A stretch of DNA of 64,000 bases, taken from Patiria miniata (lineage: Eukaryota; Echinodermata; Asteroidea; Valvatida; Asterinidae). Below, piece by piece: positions 10,601 to 20,927 of this stretch (positions are counted from its first letter, which is position 1; each line of letters starts with the position of its first letter). The notes under the pieces were generated by a model. It was given only the letters and a program-made list of their open reading frames with translations, was not told the DNA's origin and did not search any database. Position numbers and translations under genes: made by a program. Where the stretch lies: positions 6,013,427 through 6,077,426 of the forward strand of contig NW_024037064.1 in the NCBI RefSeq assembly GCF_015706575.1. Direction: 5' to 3'.

Positions 10601-13600
10601 GATATTGAAAAGCTGCAGTACTCTGTTGCGAGGCACATGTACCCTTCACCCACACGTTATATAGGCATTGTGGTGTATATGAGATAATTTGCAACGTGTT
10701 GTATTTATATGCAGGGTTCATGAAGTAAACAACCATTATTGTAGACTGCACATGCTGCCATTCTCAAGGGGGGGGGGGCATTATCATTTTTTTTGGGGGG
10801 GGGGGGGTGGGGGGGTCAAGAGGGCTCGATTTTCTGAAAAGGGGAAAGGGATTAAGTATATAGTACTGTGCACTATTTGCACATTGCTGATGGCTTGTGA
10901 GAGAGATATGCAACGTTTTCAGTTATTTCCTGAAAAGTTTTCTTATAAAGAAGGGGAAAAAAGAAAGTAAAACATATCATTTTGGGAGGTTGGCCAACTC
11001 ATCTTACATGTATGTTTTGGTAGTATTGCACATAAGGCAGACAATTAATTCCAGGCGACACACCTGTTATCCTGTTGAGACACACAACGCCTCGTTGTTC
11101 ACTATGTGGCAAATTTGAATCCCCTCTTTTCACTTATTCCCCCCCCCCCCAGGCTTACAACGAATTGGAAAAGTTTTCAGAGGCAATGGAGGACTGCCGG
11201 ACTGCCTTGCAGTTGGAACCAAACAACGTCAAGGCATTAGCGCACCTTGGCAAGGCCCAGCAGGGACTGAAGGATTACGAGGCGGCTGTTACGACTTACC
11301 AAGAAATCCTCAAGATTGACGAGAAATACGAGAAAATGGTGGCAGGTGGGTCAGCAGTCTTCAGGCCAAATGCACAAACATGTGATGCGATCATGCTAAA
11401 TGAGTCATTTGTCGGCCCTTATCAAATGTTGTGGTTTTTGAATAGAGCTATATTTCAGTTTATATTTGGTGAAAACCCCATGTGAATACGACCTTCCGTT
11501 CAGAAGTTATGGGACTTGGAACACAGGCAGATTTGAAACAAGAAAACAGAGACTCAACAGAGAAATCAACGATTCAAAATTGAAGTGTTTATTACACAAC
11601 AATAAACGTGCTTTATTTCAGGTTATTGACATAAACTCGTTACTCCTTAGCAAAAATGTCACGTTTTGAATACTTTATCGTTATATTTTCTGGGGAAAAA
11701 AAGTTGACATGAAAGAGGACATATGTAGCCTTCCGATTTTACAAAAAAGTCACTGAACTATTTTGGGCTGTATCTTAAAATCATAATTGCCGACAAACGA
11801 CTCATTTAGTTTGATCGCATCACACATGTGAATGTGAACGCGAATCTGAAGCTAATTTGAAGTCATTCAGGACACGTATTCAAATGAGTTAAAATGTTTG
11901 CAGATCCACAGTGCATTTAATTTAAGTTGGAAAAAATCACTCGGGTGGGACTCGAACCCACGACCTCCTGCTTTCTAGTGCAGATGTCTTACCACTCGAC
12001 CACCGAGCTAACGGCATAGTTTATGCGGTACCCGCTGCTATGTTAATCAGATTCGAACCAGCCAACCGATCCCGTTAGCTCGGTGGTCGAGTGGTAAGAC
12101 ATCTGCACTAGAAAGCAGGAGGTTGTGGGTTCCAGTCCCACCCGAGTGATTTTTTCCAACTTTCACTCCGGAGGTAACACACTGAGTATACAGTGTTTAA
12201 ATGTCAGTGAAGGGCAAAACCTAATTTGATTTATATCACCCCGTCGCAAAAATTCCATCTTATATAATAGATATTGTAATTCTTGCTTCTGATTGTAGAT
12301 TACCCACGAATAAGTGGAGCCAGCATAGGAAACACCGGCACGATCAGCGGTAGCCAGAGCCCTGTCATTGTTGGTCCAAGTGCAGTTATTATCACTTACA
12401 ACAAGCTGTCGGAGGAACGCGGTAAATATAATCTTGCTTGATGCAATGAAGTAGTTTGATATCTTAAATCAAGTGTTAATGTATTGGGGGGGGGGGGTGG
12501 GGCAGGGGGAGGGTGGTTTACGGTTTTAGAATATGTGTTGAACATAGTTCCATGACTTAGCTGTTGTAGTTCTCCAGATATATAGGACTTTAAAAATTTC
12601 AGATGACAATCGGGGCCCACCAAGTTTCAGTGATTTTGCCCTATCACGGCATATAGGCCTTGCTTCTGACCTGCAGGAGTCAAACATGGAGATTGTGTCC
12701 GGGAACTGTCTCCGAAAACGCGCAGACTTTGCAAGTGCAATGTATACAAATGTATACAATGTAAGTGACTTCCGACTGACGAGTTTGGTCGAGAAAATGC
12801 TTTGTAATTCAGCACGTGTGGGTCAAAATGAAATGTGCATATAAAGATCAAAGGAAATCCCCAGATGCCCACATTAACATGAATAACTTTCTGTTCAATG
12901 TTCACAATTCCTTTGTTATAAACCAGCAAAGTTTGAAAGGAGATGGGGGGAAAAAATGGCTTCAAAAATAATTTCCATTACTATATTCAAAGACAAATGC
13001 GTGTTAACTCATTTCATACGCAACTTACTTAGCCTACGTTTTACTGTAGAATCAAGTCTTCGATAAACAAATCTAAGTCTGGTCATGTTTGGTATTATTC
13101 AGCTTGCTTTGCCCTCTTTTTAGGGGTTGGGTGGGGGGTGTGGTGTTGAGAAAGGTAGGTCGCTATGCATCCTTAAATATGCCCAGGAATTTACAGACAA
13201 TGAGGACTAATAAGTGGGTCCACACCCTGAAAAAGAAACTGCTCGTGATAATACACGAGACTTGAAAGTGACCTTGCAACACTGCACAGTACATCATTAT
13301 CAAACATTTTGCTTTCTGCTGTGTGATGTACCGCCAGCAGCAGTTCGTCCTTTCATCACCCCGTTTGTGGCGTGATCAAAATTTCTGCGTGGACGTCATC
13401 ATAGAGTAAATAGAGACTGGCTGTTGCGCGCAAGGTCAACCTTGTGCAGCTGGGTTGATCAATATAGTGAAATCTTGGCAAGTCAAACTTCAAAGGAACA
13501 GTTTCAAAATTTGACTTGGCAGAGTTTTGAGTTAAGCAGGGTTGTATATCATTGTTATACTAATGAAGGCAATGGATTCTTTGTTTGACTTAACAGTTGT

Positions 13601-15231
13601 TTTGAGTTATCAGAGTTTGACTGATTATTGAGATTTCACTGTTTTGTGATCTCAGGGATGCCAAATTAAAGGGCACATGTAATGTAATTTGTTTCAATGT
13701 AGTCCTTGAAAATGCACCTTTGTGTCCCATTTAACTATAAAATTCTTTTTGGCTATTTTCAGGGGTATTTTGGTGCCTTTTGTGTGTTTATGCTAATCCA
13801 AATTTCCATATTTTTTAGCAAAACTGGGATGTTGTTCTGGTCAGAAACCTCAATATTATAGTTATTTCAGCATGACAAATTGCTAGAATTTTTTGATATT
13901 TTACAGTTGTAAATTTTCTTTGGCTTTGTTGTGTCAGTAAATGGCAGTATAAGCCAATGAGCAAACCTTTCTCAATTTTTTGTATTGACCAATTGACCAA
14001 ATAATGGGGGCCTGATTCGAACAGAAAACCCTTTTCAGTAGAAAAATGTCCAAAAATGGACGTGCAAATTGTTTGTTTTTGATGAATTGCAGCTTGAGAG
14101 AATTTTTATGAATCGAATGTTTATGTATACTTAATAAACAGTTTACTCTTACTTATTCTATGATTTCTTTTAGAAATCACCGGATTCCAGGGGCCGGGTA
14201 CAGCAGATAACCTGCAGAAGGAACTAGATTTCGAAAACAAATTCCGTGATTGGTTGAAGCAGATTGGAGAAGGCAATGTTCTTGCGATGGAATACCTGCT
14301 GAGATTTTATTGCAGTAGATCCATGCAGGCTGCTGGTCTCACTCTGGATCACATACGAGAGATGCAAGGTGACGAGGAGGAACTGCAGAGATTTGCTCGG
14401 TTACTGTTGTGGGAGTCCAGTTCAGAAGAGTTGGCTACCAAACTAGTCAGACCAACTAGGGTAAACTGCAAGAATAACGAAGACCTGAAATCACTGAGCT
14501 ACTACTTACAGCATGTCACTCCGCCACTTGAAGGTACACATTTTTACTTGGATGTAAGAAAGCAGGAGCTTACCCTTCTCAGGGGAATTCTTCTGAGTGA
14601 CAGCATGGAGTCAGCTGGGCTGATATATGTTGACTACCACTTGTCTGAGCAGGAGGAGGAGGGGCTTAGCCTCCTTGAGGAAACACTTGGTGTGGTGGAT
14701 GAACAGGACCGTGCTCAATTAGGCATTGTGGTTAAGACAAAGTCATGGTTTGATGTGGGGCGTGTATCACACAGCTTTTTCCGCATGCAGAAACAAATAG
14801 GCAAACTTAGTGTGGATATAGACCAACGATCACCGGATGAGGTTGTCAATCTATTGAAGGCACTGGAAGGGTGCAGGTTGGATTGGCTCACAATGTATGG
14901 CACCAACCTGCATGCACGGGTGGGAGATGTTAGCCACATCTCGTCATCCCTTACAGTCTTGCAGCTCGATGCATGCAGGTTGGTAGATGATGACGTGAAG
15001 GACCTGATCAGCATCCTTCCTGCTGGGCATGGTTTAGAATCGCTTAGCCTTAGTGACAATGCATTCAGTTTGGATGTAGTGAGGGCTCTCACTCATCATC
15101 TCCGAGGTCTCCCTAAGTTACATTTGTTGTGGCTTTGTAACATCAGCCTCCCTCCTGAGCTCGTCAGGCAAGTTGTCAGTCAAGACCTCCCTCACCTGAA
15201 GGAAATAGAAGAAGGAGAATTCGAAGCCTAA
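7236..15231 (+). CDS. Gene A: TTC12-like TPR plus LRR protein, six coding exons
   Basis: Proposed model: exons 7236-7626, 8652-8687, 9986-10170, 11153-11345, 12299-12421 and 14174-15231. They sum to 1986 nt, or 661 aa plus stop. Every junction is GT-AG and the frame is kept throughout. Introns 1, 2, 4 and 5 are phase 1; intron 3, inside the TPR block, is phase 0. Domain order: basic, Pro/Gln-rich N-terminus (1-130); three TPRs (about 162-263); Gly/Ser/Ile-rich linker (269-309); helical region (about 315-400); a middle region; LRRs of the NLR or ribonuclease-inhibitor type (about 567-655). There is no NACHT P-loop, transmembrane segment or signal peptide. A cytosolic scaffold or sensor role is inferred from the TPR-LRR architecture only. 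Exons 5 and 6 have paralogues in gene B. The model is inferred from frame and splice logic, with no transcript evidence; exon 1 is the least certain part. Confidence 0.7.
7275..7628 (+). repeat. Two in-frame 177-bp tandem repeats
   Basis: Copies at 7275-7451 and 7452-7628 have exactly the same length (59 codons) and are nearly identical. Each ends in CCGGGTGAGAC, which holds a usable 5' splice site, so the duplication copied a splice donor as well as coding sequence. Confidence 0.85.
7668..8651. other. Intron 1 of gene A
   Basis: AT-rich, with no domain-bearing open frame. It ends in a good acceptor, TTTTGTTTCAG, at 8641-8651. Confidence 0.45.
8652..8687 (+). CDS. Gene A exon 2: 12-codon microexon
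   Basis: A 36-nt exon between the acceptor TTTTGTTTCAG and the donor GTGAGT at 8688. Both flanking introns are phase 1, so it can be skipped without changing the frame. It encodes roughly ERKLDVEPPHAS. It fits exactly between exon 1 and exon 3 in phase. It is short, so the call rests only on splice signals and phase. Confidence 0.5.
9280..9405. repeat. Three copies of a CCTGCAAAATCCTCC-type motif
   Basis: CCTCAGTCCTGCAAAATCCTCC and two close variants occur at irregular spacing within 125 bp in intron 2 of gene A. A short match to 48749-48800 in unit B lies just downstream (9433-9480, GTATTTTGCACTAAATT). No function is apparent. Confidence 0.5.
9986..10170 (+). CDS. Gene A exon 3: TPR 1 and the start of TPR 2
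   Basis: Acceptor TTTATTTTCAG, entry phase 1, donor GTAAAC at 10171 (phase 0). A basic run (RAGKRKKRKAE) precedes a TPR with the words LKDQGNQAFHKGNY and LYTQGLECLKD, then VVLYTNRAQ. The YTNRAQ signature and the preceding basic helix closely resemble TTC12, a cytoplasmic TPR/armadillo protein needed for axonemal dynein assembly. No armadillo part follows here. The match to TTC12 is from memory of the family and needs a search. Confidence 0.75.
10299..10440. repeat. SINE-like fragment in intron 3
   Basis: Contains GGCTTGCCCAAGGACACACC and a trailing segment ending CACTATAACCCTAACCACTATGCCAC. I have seen this combination in widespread short interspersed repeats of marine animals. No exact family is assigned. 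Confidence 0.3.
10452..10568. repeat. Perfect 32-bp inverted repeat in intron 3
   Basis: Arms 10452-10483 and 10537-10568 are exact reverse complements (core GACTGCTGTGATGTGGGATA), with a 53-bp spacer. The spacer itself contains the short inverted pair GCACCT and AGGGTGC. Probably a small foldback element; it would form a strong hairpin in the pre-mRNA. Confidence 0.8.
11153..11345 (+). CDS. Gene A exon 4: rest of TPR 2 and TPR 3
   Basis: Acceptor is a C-run followed by AG (11141-11152), entry phase 0; donor GTGGGT at 11346, exit phase 1. It encodes AYNELEKFSEAMEDCRTALQ and then a complete third TPR ending LKIDEKYEKMVA. The Gly/Ala pattern (ALAHLGKAQQGLKDYEAA) and the spacing are canonical TPR. 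With exon 3 it forms a closed three-repeat module that can bind a peptide such as a chaperone tail; partner unknown. Confidence 0.8.
11924..12162. repeat. Inverted pair of tRNA-like sequences in intron 4
   Basis: Arms 11924-12014 and 12072-12162 are reverse complements over 91 bp with few mismatches, separated by 57 bp. Each arm holds a 72-nt tRNA-like unit: 11938-12009 on the minus strand and 12077-12148 on the plus strand. These have a D-arm GTCGAGTGGTAAGAC, an anticodon stem CCTGC/GCAGA-type pairing with an 8-nt loop holding CTAGAAA, and a T-arm. The minus copy has a consensus B box, GGTTCGAGTCC; the plus copy has GGTTCCAGTCC. The oversize anticodon loop argues against a working tRNA. Best read as a tRNA(Ser)-like SINE or foldback. 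Confidence 0.75.
12299..12421 (+). CDS. Gene A exon 5: Gly/Ser/Ile beta-rich linker
   Basis: A 123-nt exon, phase 1 on both sides, acceptor TTGTAG, donor GTAAAT at 12422. It encodes YPRISGASIGNTGTISGSQS followed by PVIVGPSAVIITYNK. The paralogous exon in gene B (49076-49198) has the same length and phases. The alternating small/hydrophobic pattern, with V-I-V-G followed by polar residues, is reminiscent of RHIM-like amyloid motifs and of glycine-rich beta linkers in invertebrate NLRs. The conserved Gln and Asn of true RHIMs are absent, so this is resemblance only. Confidence 0.7.
13466..13640. mobile_element. Small MITE-like element in intron 5
   Basis: Ends AGTGAAATCT (13466-13475) and AGATTTCACT (13631-13640) are perfect inverted repeats. 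Further in, CAAGTCAAACTT and GTTTGACT give more inverted pairing. The ends resemble pogo/Tigger-type termini. There is no coding capacity. Confidence 0.5.
14174..15231 (+). CDS. Gene A exon 6: helical region and LRR C-terminus
   Basis: Acceptor GATTTCTTTTAG, entry phase 1, open to TAA at 15229-15231 (352 codons). The first part (about residues 311-400) is helical and charged (KFRDWLKQ, LLRFYCSRSM, LQRFARLLLW). Then comes SLSYYLQHVTPPLEG and a region ending in repeated leucine units: SLTVLQLDACRLVDDDVKDL, LESLSLSDNAFSLDVVRALT, and a final unit near LLWLCNISLPPELV. The LRR form matches the NLR/ribonuclease-inhibitor class. No NACHT or kinase motif is visible. The last exon carries more than half the protein, as often seen for exon-poor LRR parts of invertebrate immune genes. 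Function is not known; a sensor or scaffold is inferred. Confidence 0.85.
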
Positions 15232-18110
15232 ATATTCTCCCACCAAGTCATAACTCTCACCTTGGTCCCTATGAATGCACCACGCTCACGAGCTGCATTA
15301 AATTGAAACAAGTAGCACGTATCATGGGTCATTTTATGTGAAGTCAATGCTCTGCAACCTTCTCCCCCCCCCCCCCAAAGAATCACTTAAAAAACAACAA
15401 CAACAACAACAATCAATAACAACAACAACTTTATTTTCAGAGGACAATAAGGGGCTCGATAATGAATGAAAAAGTCAACAAAACAGTTTCAATACAAATA
15501 GATGTTTTCGGAATCCTCTTACATTATGAATACAAATATACCAAGCATAGTTCTTCATTCTACTGAACCTCCATCCCCCAAAAATTCAATCCATCAGTTA
15601 ATCAATCAATCAGTGTGAAAAGTCAATCAACAATTCCTGTACAAAATGATTCATTGAAATCTTCAAACATAATAGCACTGTACTAAGCATTCTGGGTGTC
15701 ACTTGAAAGTGATATTAAATTGACCTTGTATCTTGGGTGACCTCTGAGTACTATTATAAATCTACAATCTAATCGTCAATTAAACAGGAGAATCCACCTC
15801 TCCTTTCCATTTCTTTTGAGAAAATTATCTTGTATCGCATCATCTTAGGTAAAAGATGTGTGAGATGTCTTCAACTTTTGTGACAAAGGCCTCCTACCCT
15901 GTTTATCCGATCAATGTAGTAATATGGCATTCAAACAACTAATTTGACCACACGCAAATGGCTGCATGACACCCTTCCATAGACCAGTGCTGTGCAAAAT
16001 TTAGTATAGAGAATAATACTCCAAACCTCGGGTACTTTTGAATTGTTTTGCGTTTGCCTTATGTACAAATTCGGAAAATTCTCACAACTTCATTCCTTTC
16101 AAACAGACTTTTCTTTTGAGTGTTTGTGCTTCATTCTTTATCAAATAGTTTGTGTAAATTAATGTAAATTACGCGTACAATGGCAAAAATTATGATTCCA
16201 GTTTGCTTACTTCTGTATAGATCTTTAACCTTTACTTTTTATGTAATATACCTTTAAAGTGGTCCAGTTGTGTAAGGACAGTATAACATGGATTTTGTTT
16301 ACTATTCAACTACATGTGTAGGCCTATGTCCATATTGAGAATTACTAAACCAGTGTTCATACTGTCAAACAATTCATGTATAATATATACATGTAGAATG
16401 TTGCATTGCCAAATGATGCATTTTTGTCAGAGGACAGTCATGTTTGCTCATTCAGGACCAATCGTTGCAATTGTTGTATACGCGCACATGTTTCTGTGTT
16501 TCTGATTATGTTGGAATAGGTACAAGTCGAACAATTTGCTTGTTTTTATCATTGCAAGCCTCTTCAAAGTATTGGTCGACACTAGATTTGTTTATTCCAA
16601 GTATGATCAATATTCTGTACAAAAACTGACATTTTTGTTTCTAACAGTTTTGATTTTTTGCAGTTGCCTAGGTGATAGCAGTGGTTTATAACATGCCCAA
16701 ATGCAACCGTTCATTTTGGTGATAGTAGTTCTGCAGGAGAGAAAAGGTATACTTTGAATCAACGTTTTGATATATCGAAATGTAAACTAATGTAAATAAT
16801 GTCTAACTGTTGTTGCTGGCATGACATATGAAAGAATATTTTGATTAAAATGAGATTTACACATTGTAACTTCAAAGCCGAACTGATTGCAATTTTAAAT
16901 TAATTTACACATTTAAAGGGATGGATGGGATCATTTGTAATTATCCCAATAGTAACCTACCGAATTGTAGTAAAAAAGCTCACTTGGATTAAAGATCGCA
17001 CTGGTACTAAACACCCTGTGAAATTATTCCATCTGGCTTGCTGTCATTAAGCAGAAATCAAGAAATGTAGGTGATTTCCAATGATCAGTCAATTGACTGG
17101 TGTTCGGATATAAAGGAGTTCTATGGACAAAATCGCTTTTATTGATGAAAAGTTTGTGCATGGATATTTCACTCTTTTCTTGAAAAGTGTAATATCCAAA
17201 GCCTCAACATTTTGAGTATTCTTCTGTGGAACAGTGATGATATCACAATGTATTGGAAACAAACAAAACACATGAAATACAAATGTTCCTATATGCCTTT
17301 AAGCCATGGTTTACAAACTACATGTGATTTTTATCTTGTGATCATTAATGTGCAACTCTGTAAGATAAGGTCATCACTCGGGTACGAACTCCAAGTCAAG
17401 ATAATCTGCTGACTTCTGGAAAGTTTGGTTTCTGTTTCACGTTTACTAAAATGGAGCGAAATAAAACCTTCATCCTTTATGTAGAACATTGTCATAGTTC
17501 CTGACGCTTCTCCAACCAGTGACTGTGCTCCCGTTACACAAACACTGGTTATTGAAATGTCCTCAGTTACTGTGCCTCTGTTTTTCCCAAACGTTATTTC
17601 GTTATTATCAAATAGACATTGAAAGTTGACCTGGATCTTTTCGTGCAACTTAAGTTACATGTTGTAATAAAAATAAACCGCAAAGGAGAACTGTCTCGGT
17701 GCATCATAATACATGTATAACTTGAAAGTTGAACAAAGACATTGACTGGAGCTGGTTTGACCTGGTGACCTCTGGATTCCTGTTCCGATACGGTAATCTG
17801 GAATGGTAATACTGCTACAGTCAATTTCCTTGTTTAATTTTCAAATAAAAATTAAAAATCTGATATTTGCACCGTTTGGCGGAAGTAAGTTGATTTGGCT
17901 TTGATATGGTTAACTGTGAAAGAAATTTTTGTTGAAATTTGTGTGTTATTTGTATTATTTGTTATTGGTGCAGAAACATTTCTGATCTCTTCTTTTCCTT
18001 TGTTCCAGAAATTTGGGGGAAAGTTTAAGACGTCAGGGATTATATTTGACATTGTGTACTTTGTATGATTATTATCGTGTAATAAATCATTCCATGCAAT
18101 GACTTAAGTC
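15232..18110 (+). other. Probable long 3' UTR and downstream region of gene A
   Basis: A (CAA)n tract lies at 15393-15429. The stretch 16380-18110 aligns with 52800-54625 of unit B at about 90%. A conserved AATAAA at 18081-18086 (54598-54603 in B) is the best candidate polyadenylation signal shared by both genes. No other exon is recognised; short open frames here are not conserved in frame between copies. Confidence 0.5.
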
Positions 18111-18858
18111 AATCAAGGAGAAATCTTTGAGGTTAGATGATTGTTGTGTTATTGCTCCATTCCTCCCTCAGTGATGGACCAATCTCCCGCCTCTGAATTC
18201 TACAGCTGGGTCACCACTTGGGTTTTGTAATCAGGCATGCAGGCTTCATAATGAGGATAGCAAAAGAAATTCCTAAAAAATATATCAACCCAATCACAAA
18301 TTTACTTCATGCAATTAAAAATATGATTACACAGCTAAATCGCTGATGGATCCAGAAGCATTTATTGTTGGGGGATTAAGAAAGTGGTAACCGACAGGCC
18401 AGTTGTTGCCAATTCCTTATGTGGAGGGGCGGGGCTAGATTGCATTTTATGGGAGGGGTGCAGTGTTTCCTTTCTTTTCTTTCTTTGTATTATAAAGTGG
18501 CAACGGGGATGAATAGACTACAATTTCGCATTAAAACAGTCGTCTTCACTTGTTCCCCGGTGGATTTATCTTAAAAGGCATTTCTGGTGGCCCCAACTTC
18601 GGTCTGCAAGAAGACAGCTTCTTTGATTAATAAGACAACTTCAAATAAGTTGAATTAATCATTGTTTGATTACATTGTTTTGTTGTGGACCTGTTGTGTT
18701 TTGCTGTTGTGGGCTTAGCGACACCAAGGTGTCTCTTGCATTTGAAAACAAACAACAACTTTAAATATTTTTTCTGGCACCCAATGAACACAAAACAAAT
18801 TGAACTGATAAACTATTTATATATTTGATTGTTTTGCTACTCTTCACTGTGATTTGTT
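18111..18858. other. Non-coding sequence shared with unit B
   Basis: Aligns with 54625-56780. It includes the undisturbed target CATGCAGG at 18236-18243, where unit B carries an inserted MITE. No gene recognised. Confidence 0.6.
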
Positions 18859-19275
18859 CTATAGACTGTGATTGCAGATACGCGCGTTGCCTGTTGACAA
18901 ATACAATATTTACGGAGAGAACAACAATTTTGTTGCCTAAATATTCTGTGTGCTTTTCGCATTTGTCATGAACAATTTGCTTGCTGAAATTGAATTCAAT
19001 GCATCAGATAATTCAAGTTGGCGTGTCCATTAGGTTTGTGTCGATGTCGTTTCTGTACAATATCGGCAAAGTGTGCTATAGACCGTGATTGCAGATACGC
19101 GCGTTTACCCGGTGTTGACAAAAATAATATTTACGGAGAGAACAACAATTTGTTGTCTAAATGTTCTGTGTGTTTGTTCTATTTGTCATGATCAATCTGT
19201 TGGCTGAAATTGAATTCAATGCATCAGATAATTCAGGAGTTAGCGTTACGGTCCATTATGGTCGTTTCTGCACAA
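18859..19275. repeat. Two tandem copies of a 217-bp unit
   Basis: Copies at 18859-19075 and 19076-19275 share CTATAGACYGTGATTGCAGA, TTTACGGAGAGAACAACAAT and TTGAATTCAATGCATCAGAT. The same pair is present in unit B (56781-57205), so the tandem event predates the segmental duplication. Confidence 0.85.
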
Positions 19276-20275
19276 TGGCAAGGACAAAATCCCGGTGGTT
19301 GTGAAGCGCGGACTCCTTTGAAATAAAATTTTAGTCGGCAAAATTATAAGTGTAAATGTCCTTTATATTAATTCGGATTGGTTTTTGGCGCTGACACCAC
19401 TCTACTGCTCTAAGTGTATTAAATATAGTGTCTGATGTTTCCTGTTGAGATTTAATGCCCTTGTGACACAAGTCTATTAAAATTTGAGGGAAGCTGTCTA
19501 TATGGTTAAAATAAATAGTGTGTTCATGAGAAACCGTCTAACAATACAAATAATAAGACCGAAACAATAGCGTTGAATATATATGCGAAAAATACAATCC
19601 AATTCAGTTTTCATTGAACATAAGCAACACAATCCTCTTGAATTTGAAAACTAAGAAATTACCCGTTTTACTTTATTGAAAGTCGTTTGTTTCACTTCTA
19701 AGTAAGGGCATAGGCCTTACCCCATATATTTGCACATTTTTTGTCAACTAAACATTTCTGTTGAAAAAAGGCGCGCCTGACAAAATAGTAGTCTCTCGCA
19801 CAAAGACAAATTCATTATATGTGCCAAACGGTTTACTTTAATTTTCTTTCAACCCCCCCCCCCCCCCCCCCCCCCGAGAAGGACGCCATCGGAACGTAAG
19901 ATTTTCACGTCCAACTAGAGAGGGCGCTTGTCAACTTGGTCGATTAGTAAACAAAAGTTGCGAAAAGTTGGAACTCCTGAAGTTCAGCAAGAAAGGGAAC
20001 GTTTGGGGAAAGAACGTTGCAACCTGAAGCCACATTTTCTTCAGAAAATCATCTCAATAAAGGTCAGTCATTGCAAAAATGTTAACAAGACATGAATCTG
20101 GGACTGAGAATCATTTCCAATGTGGTTAGAAAATACTTTGAAAATCTTCTTGACTTTCCATAGACTTTGTACACAAACGCTGAATAGGCCTACTGCATTC
20201 TTGGCGATCGTGTAGTGTAGGTTCCGGTTCCTATAAGGGAACAAAATCCACTTTTAAATTATTGGACGTGTAGTC
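19276..20275. other. Non-coding; includes a 23-bp C run
   Basis: C run at 19853-19875 (35 bp in unit B at 57783-57817). The segment 20085-20260 is also related, in direct orientation, to 31905-32010, so it belongs to an older repeat that flanks the inverted-repeat element at 21769-31808. No gene recognised. Confidence 0.6.
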
Positions 20276-20927
20276 GGACTCCCTATTATCGCGGCATCCC
20301 TATTATCGCGGAATGGGAAATTTCTCTTTTTGCGTTGCCAAAGCTCCTTCAAGCATGTCAAGTGGCAATTTTTTTCCAGTTCACCAGTCATACTTTTTGC
20401 CAAGTTGTATAAAAAGGACGATTAAAAAATGTTGTGTCTTTCGGGACTTTTAACGATTTTTAATAAATTATAACGTTTTCCAAAACTAAAAGGTACCGTC
20501 TATATGTTAACATAAATCTTTAATGGTGCTCTGTCTATGAAAGTTCCATTGCCTGGTTCCGATTCTTCAGCTGCAAATGTAAAATGAAGTCGAAGGACGA
20601 TATTTGCACCGCGAAATCGTAAAAACTTTTACGGGATCAAAATAAGCACAGCGCGTTAACAAAAATAAAACAGCACACCGTGTAAAGTGAATGGCGCCCC
20701 CAATCGCCAATCAGTAGACTTGCCTCAGTGAGTTGTGTTCTCCTTTCGGGGGAAGGGCAGGGTCTTAGAAATCATCCTGCAGATATAATAGTCTTTAATC
20801 AACTTGAACTTACAGGGAAAATATCAGACTTTATTCAGGGTGTGTTTTGGTCAAACATTAACTATGAATAAAAAAGTTGAGATCATTATAAAAACCACTT
20901 CCCGCATACCGCGATAATAGGGAGTCC
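20276..20927. mobile_element. Inverted-repeat DNA element present only in unit A
   Basis: Perfect 19-bp terminal inverted repeats, GGACTCCCTATTATCGCGG, lie at 20276-20294 and (as reverse complement) 20909-20927. A second copy of CCCTATTATCGCGG lies just inside the left end, and CCGCGATAATA recurs at about 21080. In unit B the sequence runs directly from TTGGACGT to TCAAACTAGTTTTGG near 58212, so about 830 bp (to about 21103) is extra in unit A. It is non-coding. No clear target duplication. Confidence 0.7.

Noticed and set aside
11938-12148. Two functional tRNA genes
   Set aside because: Eight-base anticodon loop and perfect head-to-head arrangement point to a repeat.
14715-15092. 125-codon antisense frame over the LRR exon
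   Set aside because: A shadow of the coding strand with no domain; not kept in gene B.
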